64,000 nt of DNA. Origin: Leptidea sinapis (lineage: Eukaryota > Arthropoda > Insecta > Lepidoptera > Pieridae). The DNA lies in NCBI RefSeq assembly GCF_905404315.1, contig NC_066270.1, positions 12,666,001 to 12,730,000 on the forward strand, read 5' to 3'. A program made the translations under genes and the position numbers. The notes beneath the pieces are model-generated. The model was not told the origin of the DNA and did not search any database. It was given only the letters and a program-made list of their open reading frames with translations. This document shows, in pieces, positions 56,596 to 64,000 of this stretch; the stretch's first letter is position 1, and the number at the start of each line of letters is the position of its first letter.

Positions 56596-56785
56596 TTCTT
56601 CGAGCTGGGAGTCATAAATAGAGCACGGCAATACTGTAAGCCAGCCTACAGTTAAGTGCTCTAAAAGCGCATAATACATATATGAAGTATTGTTGTCATC
56701 TCTGGTCTGGCACACCCCAGCATTAGCTCGAACCATTTGACCGCGAGCAACGTAGAATTCGAATTGTTGGGGATCCAGTGAACGT
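56596..56785 (+). pseudogene. LINE family W fragment
   Basis: Encodes broken GVINRARQY, KY-CCHLWSGTPQH and DRE-type blocks of the RT C-terminus; both ends missing. Confidence 0.6.
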
Positions 56786-56869
56786 CCACATTACTTGGCG
56801 TTGCGTCACTTCTTCGTAGCGTATCTACACAAACCTCATCGCACACCAGTTGCCTTTTTTTCTTATAAC

Positions 56870-57275
56870 AGTAAAGACGAGCAAGACGTTCAGTTGATTG
56901 AAATTGATACGCCCTGCTCATTACAATGCACTGCCCCTCAGGATCTTGAGAATCCAAAAAATTCTGATTTTGATTACATTATATTTACTTTGCTTTGGAG
57001 CTGTAGCAGAAATGATTTTATGAGACTCTTTTTAGTTGCAGTTAGTCTTCTAGTCTCAACAACTAAGCAATAACTTTCAGTACACTTTCACTACAATTCT
57101 GAGCGACTCAACAATTATTCAAGCTCGTCACCTTGAGACATAGAAGATGTTAAGTCCCATTTGCCCAGTAATTTCACTAGCTACGGCGCCGTTCAGATCG
57201 AAAAACAATTATGCTTACACATTACTGCTTCATGTCATAATCTAGCCAGCATCCTGTGCAAAGCAGCCTCCACTG
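56870..57275 (-). repeat. SINE-like repeat A, inverted copy with a 120-bp insertion
   Basis: AAAGACGAGCAAGACGTTCA to CATCCTGTGCAAAGCAGCC. Extra sequence at about 56965-57090 interrupts it. Confidence 0.6.
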
Positions 57276-57778
57276 CCTCCGATGACTCCAGAGAATAGAC
57301 CTCATACCAACAGATCTCAACTAAAATTGATTCAACAATTTTACACAATACTATAGGATTACTTGTTAGAAAAAAACCCATCGGAAATTTGAACGAAATT
57401 TAAAAATCGTAGCAAATAATCTTCTGTTTTAATTTAAATTAAGTAAAAACGAAAAATACTGATAACTTGATCTTCTATAAGCCTGTCACTATAATGTTAA
57501 TAAAACAAACAACATTGTGGTGTTCAAATTGATTCAGTCTCAATCCCTTTGTCATCTCTGTGAATCTCTACAAACTATTTAAACGAACCGAGCGTTGAAA
57601 ACATTTGTGTGTCCAGTACAAATATTTACTTTAGCGGATCGTGCTTGGAAACAATTGAGATTTTAAACATTCAATAAATTGAGTAAATAACAACATAACG
57701 TATGTAATGGAATGTACAAGTGATTATCAATACTGTGAATGTTTTGAAGTCAAGACTTCTTTGTTGTTTGTTTTGTAG

Positions 57779-57880
57779 GTATCGAATGTGACTGAGTCGT
57801 CACGCTAAGTTACGTAGCGCAAGTTCGAGTAAAGTCCGCTCGAGTCGACGAGATATTCTCTCAGTGAACATAGTTGTATT
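57779..57880 (+). other. Possible alternative terminal exon or non-coding exon
   Basis: A strong acceptor (TTTGTTGTTTGTTTTGTAG) precedes a 100-bp less AT-rich block. From exon 9's phase it reads GIECD and stops at 57793-57795. Could be an alternative 3' end of the Ig gene, a UTR exon or chance. Confidence 0.25.
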
Positions 57881-57894
57881 TAATATTATTAATA

Positions 57895-58095
57895 TAACCA
57901 GTGGTCCTTCCTTTGCACAAGATGCCGGTTAGATTATGCGTACCACAACGGCGCCTATTTCTGCCGTGAAGCAGTAATGTGTAAACATTATTGTGTCCCA
58001 GTTTGAAGGGCGCCGTAGCTAGTAAAATTACTGGGCAAATGAGATTTAACATCTCAATTTAATGTCTCAAGATGACGAGCGCAATTGTAGTGGAC
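57895..58095 (+). repeat. SINE-like repeat A, 5' half
   Basis: CAGTGGTCCTTCCTTTGCAC to GACGAGCGCAATTGTAGTG, then unrelated sequence. Confidence 0.65.
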
Positions 58096-58269
58096 CGACC
58101 ATGGACATCTGCAACAACAGGTGACTTGTCACATCTCTTGAGATGCGTTGCTGGCCGTTAAGGTGGGAGTATGCTCTTTTCTTGAAGGTTCAGGTTCTTG
58201 TCAGTGGTAATCAAATACCATATGATTACCTATCATGACGTCTGTGTTCCGTTTTTACATAAAAAATAT

Positions 58270-58560
58270 TTAGAAATAGAAATAGATACACTTTATTCAC
58301 AATAAAAACACACACCTTCAATTTACAGTATAAATCTTAAAGTAATAAATTAAATTAAATGTAACAAAAATTATTAAAATATAAAGAAAATAATTAAATA
58401 AATGTGCGGCGCGTGATTCCCTGCTAAAAGGGCTCAGTATATTGTTCGTCAGCGCAGAAGACACCAACACAACACTGGATTTCAGCAGCCCCTCGTGTCA
58501 TTTGGAGCAAACAGCATTGTATATCAAGGTTAATAATTATTATATAATGAATGTAAAATA
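58270..58560 (-). repeat. 3' end of an unidentified retroelement
   Basis: On the minus strand GTGTGTTTTTATTGTGAATA and AAAGTGTATCTATTTCTATT form a 3' end like that of insect LINEs. The adjoining 58405-58530 is open on the + strand for about 45 codons (LLKGLSILFVSAEDTNTTLD), but with no start and no known family. Confidence 0.4.
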
Positions 58561-58564
58561 ATGT

Positions 58565-59865
58565 TATTTATACTTCAATCTAAAAAAAAACGGCTTATAT
58601 ATTTGTCTGTCTCTGTCATTATTACTACGAAGAATATATTCGTAGCTAACCTATCAGCAAAATACAAAGATGTAAAAAGAATATCCGCAACTTTTCATGT
58701 AATGTTAATTTTCAGAAAAAAAAATTAAGCTTGCGAGACAGTTGTTATTTTTTAAAGTGATAACCCTCACTTCTGGGATTAATTACACAAATTAACCGTT
58801 ATTGTAATGTAAAACCTGTTAGCACAAAAACCATGTTAATTATTATCAGTTTATTACTACATATTATAAAGTCATTAATTTCCGATGACTATTTGATGAC
58901 TATACAATGATGATTTTTTTTTTATTGACGGAAAAGCGTCGGGTTAGCAATAAAAAAAACTCAATGCAAGCCAAGTCAACCTATGGTGTGGCAGATGAGT
59001 ATATCATTAAATAAACACATTCAAGTTTGAATAAGTCTATAAAATATAGTTATATAAGCGTTCCACAAATTTATAGGTTGCAAATTGTAAGAAAATAATT
59101 TTGTAGTTCCTTACATGTGGCAAGGTGCCCAGAATGTAGGCTGCATTCCTCATACAATACTACTATGTTATGCAATTGTAGAGGCCAAGGAAACGTGCTA
59201 CCTTTTAACTTATACAACAAAGAATCACTAAAAATGATATTGTTGAGAACTGTATAGGGCTTTCAATAATTAAAAGACACATACTAGGTATTGTTAGTCT
59301 TTTGACTTGTAAGAAATAGTCATCCTAGGAGCTTTTTTGATACATTTATATAAGAGTTATTTTCTAAGAGTAACGATACTAGTAGTAAGTGAGCATTTTA
59401 CTTGTATTTATAGTAAATATATCAATAATGAACGACTATAGAATGGTCGTTGTTCTTATATTAAACAAATTTATTACGACTTTTTCCAATATAATCCTGG
59501 AGTATTGAAAAGATATGGCAATCTTTTTAAAAATTATTTCAATTCTATCAATATGAGATCTAAAGGCAGAGTGCCAGATGTATATGCGAATTTCAAATGA
59601 TTGCGATCGTATCCGTTAAGAAAAATAAGGACACAAGTGAAGGAATTTTTTCAAACTTCAAAGATCTAAAAATATCTATTTCTCATATCCCTATATGATA
59701 TGGGTGACATACCTCTAAATATATTTTTTTTATACATACAACTTCAACCTTCACCATTCTACGATCATCACTTATTTTTATATCACGATTTTTATAAAAT
59801 TCTGTTACATTCACAAAACCGCAATAGGGTTGCAAGATGGCTATCGAATACAATAATTGTAGTAT
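58565..59865. other. No gene seen
   Basis: AT-rich, short frames only. No recognised element across 1.3 kb. Confidence 0.35.
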
Positions 59866-59869
59866 GATA

Positions 59870-59998
59870 ATTTTTATGTACCTACGATATATTTGGTGGG
59901 TCTAGGATCTATAATTGAAACCCCAAAAAAATTAACTATTTAAATTCTTTTTTTTACTTTATATGGCAAAACAACGTTTGCTGGGTCAGCTAGTAATT
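59870..59998 (-). repeat. Family C, short inverted fragment
   Basis: Ends ACAACGTTTGCTGGGTCAGC and TAGTAATT; 3'-most part absent. Confidence 0.6.
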
Positions 59999-60268
59999 AT
60001 ATATATTTGTTATTATATCAGAGAGTCCAATTAGTTTTCGCATATTTAGTTGATCTATTAATTATTATTATTGTACATAACATAGTTAATTTAGGAGAAA
60101 AAGATATCCCAGCAAAGTCTCTTTAAAGCCTGCCATAAGACAGTGGCCTTCTACTTCTTCATACGGATGGTTTTTGGAAATCGATGTCATAAGTTTCTTA
60201 TTTAGGTCGGTAGAGGCTACAACATCCACCTAAGCATTTGCAGGAAGTAAACCAAATTCTTAATGAGT

Positions 60269-60378
60269 AACCAGTGGGAGGCTCCTCTGCACAGGATGCC
60301 GGCTAGATTATGGGTACCACAACGGCGCCTATTTCTGCCGTAAAGCAGTAATGTGTAAGCATTATTTTGTTTCGGTCG
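60269..60378 (+). repeat. SINE-like repeat A, cut by the LINE insertion
   Basis: ACCAGTGGGAGGCTCCTCTG to GTTTCGGTCG, then directly a T-rich run (poly(A) of the minus-strand LINE). The rest of the SINE is not found inside the window. Confidence 0.75.
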
Positions 60379-60416
60379 ATTTTTTTTTTTGAGAGGAGGA
60401 AATACTGTTACGTATT

Positions 60417-60470
60417 TACGCCCCGCAACGGGGCGTAATATGTCGGACTCGAGTGTCCGCGTAAGCGGAC
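60417..60470 (-). other. Two hairpins in the LINE 3' UTR
   Basis: Stem 60417-60425 / 60429-60437 (TACGCCCCG, loop CAA, CGGGGCGTA) is 9 bp and perfect. Stem 60455-60460 / 60465-60470 (GTCCGC, loop GTAA, GCGGAC) is 6 bp and perfect. Such structures in LINE 3' UTRs can serve as recognition sites for the reverse transcriptase. They could also be transcriptional pause structures, or neither. Confidence 0.6.
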
Positions 60471-60778
60471 GCCCCATACCGACTAAAACCTCCTCTGTGC
60501 TGTTAGCAGCCCTGGCTTTCACAGCGAAGTAGGACGTCGGCCGTGGAGGCCGCAAAGACTACGCAACAACAGTCGCGGGGCGTCTCCTAAGGAGACTCGA
60601 ACCTCAGACCGGCCGTGTGCTTGTGGGAAGGAGAGAGAATGAAAATGAAAATGAAGATGAAATGAAGATGAGAAGAACACACTCGCCGGCGAGTGTGGTG
60701 ATGTTTAGTGTAATGTATGTAAGTGTGTGTGTATGTGTTTATGATTGTATGTTTGTATGTGTGTAAGTAGTGTAAATG

Positions 60779-62120
60779 TTAGTGTGCATGTATGTTTGTG
60801 GTTGTGTAAGTGGTGTATGTCAGTCCGTCAGTCAGTCCGTGTGTTAGTGAGAGTAGTGAAACGATTACAGGACGAGGACTAACGTCTCGTCGGGTATCAC
60901 AACAATGTGTGGTGTATCTAGGGTGCGGGCCGCTGGCCATCGTCAGAGTGACGAGTGCCAGTGGTTTGCGGTGGTTGACCGCGCCTACGCCTGCGAAGGC
61001 GGTCTGTGTCGGTGTTTGTGTGGGTGTCGCGTTCGCGATGGTGATGTCGTCATCCGGGTCTACCGTTACGTGTCTGGGACGTCTTATTGGGTTGAGACTA
61101 TGGTGAAGGGTGGTGTACCCGCATGCCTTCCTAACCAAGATGTTGGGATGGTTAGGCGCCTTGTCAAAGAAGCGTCGCGAGATCTCTTTAAAGTGTTGAG
61201 CTATCGTCGGAAGCTCTAGGTCGCGGTGAAGGTCAACGTTTCGGATGAACCACGGGGCTCCGGTTGCCATGCGCGTGAATTTATTTTGAACTACTTGCAA
61301 ACGACGTAAGTAGCTCGGTCGGGTGTGCGCGAAAACGACGCTTGCGTATGACAGTATGGGCTGTACGATGGTTTTGTACAGCGTCACTTTGTGTTTGAGC
61401 GGAAGTTTGTTTCGCCCACACACAAGTGGATAAAGGCGACTGAGGACAAATCGGGCTCTATTGCATACCGTATCAATATGTTTCTTGAAGTTCATATTGC
61501 TGTTGAACGTGACTCCTAAGTATTTGTAATCCTTCACCCACGGTATGGGTGTTTCATACAATTTAATGACGTCGGTCGGTCGTTTTTTAGCGCAGATGCT
61601 ATTCGCGTTACCGAAGAGTACCGCTGCACTCTTGGTGGGGTTCACTTCAATCCGCCATTTTCTGAACCAGTTGCCTAGTTCATCGACGGCGGCTTGAAGC
61701 ACTTTAATGTTCCTGCTCAAGGTTGAGCGGTTCAATAGAGCGGAGCCAAAGTAGGCGAGGCGGAAGATAAGCTGAAATAACAGTGATCGGCTGGTGATTC
61801 GCCATACTGACCCGGATGGCAGAGGCCTCGATGTTAGTGAGGACCGGAGGATCTATAGGTATACAGTGTAGAGACCTTTTAAAATAAATGAGGGTGCCGC
61901 CCATACGGGTGGTGCGATCATTCCTGACTAAGTTATAATTAGCGATACGCGGATCGCGTATACGTGGTTTTAGAAATGTCTCTTGCACTAAGAATAGGTC
62001 TAATTGATGTTCGTGAGCAAACTCCTTCACCAAGTCTAGTTGAGGCTTAAGGCCTTAGGCGTTAAAATACGCTATACGAAGCGTATGTGGTTTAACCCGT
62101 CCGCTTACGTAATTAGGCAT
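60779..62120 (-). pseudogene. LINE ORF2: endonuclease start fused to RT end
   Basis: ATG at 62120 overlaps the ORF1 stop (ATGCCTAA, 62120-62113). The endonuclease start reads LFLVQETFLKPRIRDPRIAN and VRNDRTTRMGGTLIYFKRSL, with an in-frame TAA at 62057-62055. After PITVISAYLPPR (about 61770) the text breaks off. It resumes in another frame (61735-60779) with RT C-terminal sequence: NWFRKWRIEVNPTKSAAVLF, YLGVTFNSNMNFKKH, LKHKVTLYKTIVQPILSYAS and LPTIAQHFKEISRRFFDKA. The nuclease C-terminus and the RT fingers and palm (including YADD) are deleted. Non-functional. The long tail rich in TPTQT and THGLTDGLTYTTY reflects low-complexity DNA. Confidence 0.85.
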
Positions 62121-63776
62121 CGCGAATGTTTTTATACTTTCGCCCTATATCGGTGAGGGCACGGAATATTTTGCCGTTGTCTGCCATAACTTGCAGGAGC
62201 GACGGCGGGTCGTCCCGGACAGCATCGAGCCTGCTGGCCAGGGCTGTGATTTCATCAATTTCGAACAGCTCTGACAGTTCGAACATGAAGGCAAAAGTGC
62301 TGCCGCCTTTGTTACCTGTTGCTGCGGACGCGGGCGCCGGTGGCCTCGGTCGCGGGACCGACGCCGCCGGGCGGGACGCTAGCGGTGGCCGGAGGGGCGC
62401 GGGGGCCGCGAGAGTGGCCTCTGTGGCAGCGTTGGCAGCCGGAGGAGACCTCGCCCAGGCGTTTACCTTCGGAGGCGGCGCAGGTTTGAAGGTCGGAGTG
62501 AACTCCACCTTCTCTGCTCTGCCTTGCGGCTGGCGGCGCCCTGGGTGACGCTTATGTTTGGGTGCCTTGGGACACCCGCGATAGCTCGCGGGTTACCCCT
62601 TCTCCCCGCACAAGACGCAGGCCGGGGGCTCCGCGCATTGCGCTGGTCGAGAGCACTCCGGCGTGCCGTGTTTTCCGAGGCACTTCACACACCTCGGGGT
62701 GTGTTCGCAGTTGCGTGCCGAGTGCCCGTATAACTGGCATCTGTGACACTGACCAGGCCCCCCGCGGTTGCGAGGAGCTTCGGCCCGGATGCCCTAAAGG
62801 GAGCAAACCGATTTAATATTAAAAATTTCCTTTCCCTCTTGCGTGAGGTCGAGGACGACGAGAACCATGTTAAATGGTTGTTTGTTGGTGGTTCCGCGCA
62901 TACGGTGCACCTCGTGTGCAGGGTAACCCTGCTCTTTGAGGTCCGACAGAATGTCGGCCTCGTCTAACTCTCTGGGGACGTTCCTAATAACGACCCTCAG
63001 ACGCTTCTCCTCAGGCAGGGCGTACGTGTGGAAACTCACACTCAGCTCTCTAAGAAGAGATGTCAGGGCGCGGTGGTCCGCTACCTCTCTGGTCTCTAAT
63101 TTGATGAGAGATTGGTACGCCCTCGCCTGGAAGGAGAGCGTCTTCGGGATCCTATTTTTGATAACTAGCCAGCGGCCTCAATCTCCTATAAAAATAGGAG
63201 GCGGGCGCTTGGTCGGAGGCGGTACGCGGGCTTTAGCGGGCGCGGGCGCGGACGCGGGAGTGGAGCCAGTCGTGGCCGCGGCTTTCTTGGCGGGTGTGCC
63301 ATCAAGAGAAGGCGATTCGCGACCGCGCTTCTTCTTGCGACTGACGGTGATGAAGCCGTCAGCATCCGACGCAACACTCTCCGCTCTCGACGGTAGAGCG
63401 GTTTCCGGCTGGGCCGGTGAAGCACTGGAAGCCTGAGGGGCTTCCGTGCGGTCAGGACTGACCGCGGGGACCTTAGGGGTCGCCTGCGCGTCAAAGTACG
63501 CCTGAAGGACAGGCGGGCGGGCTGATCGAGTGATCACCTTTCTCGGTTTGACCGAGGCCACGGAGCTTGCGTCGAAGTCATTTCCAAATTCCATTTCAGA
63601 TTCCCCGTCGGAACCCGAAACGTCGGATGACGAGTTATATTTGTTGGATTTCGCTTTAATAGCGGCATCCACTGTCTCGTTGATTGATTCTTTCATTAGC
63701 GGAGCGATCTTCTCCGTGAATAACCTATCTAGTAGGGCGTTAGAAGGCCCTCGTCGGCAACCATTGGTGAAGCCAT
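62113..63776 (-). pseudogene. LINE ORF1: gag-like, with PRE/C2HC and CCHC zinc knuckles
   Basis: Probable ATG at 63776 (CAACCATGG), a frameshift at about 63735, then one frame to the TAA at 62113. Three in-frame stops interrupt it (63180-63178, 62796-62794, 62595-62593). Order: Ser/Ala/Pro-rich N-terminus, a conserved linker (RPPPIFIGD, LVIKNRIPKTLSFQARAYQS) and the PRE_C2HC-type domain (EKRLRVVIRNVPRELDEADI, GYPAHEVHRMRGTTNKQPFN). Zinc knuckles follow (CHRCQLYGHSARNC, CVKCLGKHGTPEC, CVLCGEKG-PASYRGC), then a Pro/Ala-rich linker and a helical tail. About 555 codons. It would bind LINE RNA in ribonucleoprotein particles. Confidence 0.88.
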
Positions 63777-64000
63777 GGTTGTCATATTTAATAACTAGGT
63801 TGAGCGGGCAACAACCCTCGCTGCTCGTGTCAGGCAGAGGGGGAATATAATAATAAAGTGGACAACTATAGTTAAGTTGTACACTTGCACATTAATAAAT
63901 AATATTAATAATAATAATGTATGCAAAATTAAAAGAAATTAATAATAATAATTAAGCCTAAGACTTAGCTTTGCTGGATGTAGACTGGCTGGGCCGGAAC

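Larger units (their letters stand above)
60379..64000 (-). mobile_element. Jockey-type LINE with gag-like ORF1, internally deleted, minus strand
   Basis: The 3' end is the T-run at 60380-60390 (poly(A) on the minus strand). The 3' UTR is about 60391-60778 and holds two perfect hairpins (60417-60437, 60455-60470). ORF2 is 60779-62120, ORF1 62113-63776, and a 5' UTR reaches the window edge. It is GC-rich compared with its surroundings. Most of the reverse transcriptase is missing. Two-ORF structure with PRE/C2HC and CCHC domains in ORF1 is the Jockey-clade layout. Confidence 0.85.

Noticed and set aside
12121..60378. The many similar 300-bp blocks as a CRISPR-like or tandem array
   Set aside because: They are dispersed, in both orientations, with A-rich tails and truncations: interspersed retroposed repeats.
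62126..62548. 140-codon + strand frame, and other + strand frames at 60810-63850
   Set aside because: They are antisense shadows of the GC-rich LINE ORF1/ORF2 on the minus strand, which carries the real zinc-knuckle and RT motifs.

Overview
This is eukaryotic, insect and almost certainly lepidopteran DNA. It is AT-rich and intron-dominated, and it is packed with decayed non-LTR retrotransposons, SINE-like repeats and DNA transposons of the kind that litter butterfly and moth genomes. Nothing in it is prokaryotic: there are no operons, rRNA, tRNA genes or CRISPR arrays.

One host gene runs through most of the window on the + strand. I reconstruct it as ten exons from about 8.5 to 54.3 kb: signal-peptide exon 8786-8882, then 30689-30786, 41857-42064, 43800-43958, 45575-45703, 46765-46902, 49114-49263, 50784-50816, 53167-53229, and a tentative last exon 54211-54263. 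All junctions have GT/AG borders and agree in phase, giving about 375 residues with three Ig domains (Cys pairs 56/117, 160/211, 254/310). The sequence is that of the lachesin-like / Dpr-interacting-protein (DIP) family of neuronal adhesion proteins. A TATA-less Inr+DPE promoter lies 299 bp upstream of the ATG at 8487. Only about 1.1 kb of the 46 kb gene is coding; the introns hold nearly everything else.

Region by region: 1-8.4 kb is upstream DNA with a LINE fragment (3.5-4.3 kb), a P-element-like MITE and RTE/SINE-like repeats. Intron 1 (8.9-30.7 kb) holds a second P-like MITE, a long-TIR MITE (13.4-14.1 kb), a head-to-head inverted repeat (14.8-15.8 kb), split SINEs, a large broken RTE element (20.9-24.8 kb) interrupted by an opposite-strand LINE, and a 621-bp TIR element (25.4-26.0 kb). 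Intron 2 (30.8-41.9 kb) contains the third P-like MITE and, most notably, a complete piggyBac-like transposon (32833-35346) with an uninterrupted spliced transposase. It sits at a TTAA inside an older TIR element that carries an internally deleted YqaJ-family gene. The 3' introns hold several copies of one LINE family, a Harbinger-like MITE (49.9-50.3 kb) and a GC-rich palindromic MITE just before exon 9. From 60.4 kb to the right edge lies a minus-strand Jockey-type LINE with a gag-like ORF1 and a deleted ORF2, inserted into a SINE.

The transposon genes are not functionally linked to the host gene. The only element that looks potentially competent is the piggyBac-like one. Most other mobile DNA is truncated, frameshifted, nested or internally deleted. 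Family assignments rest on motif recognition by eye; no database search was possible.
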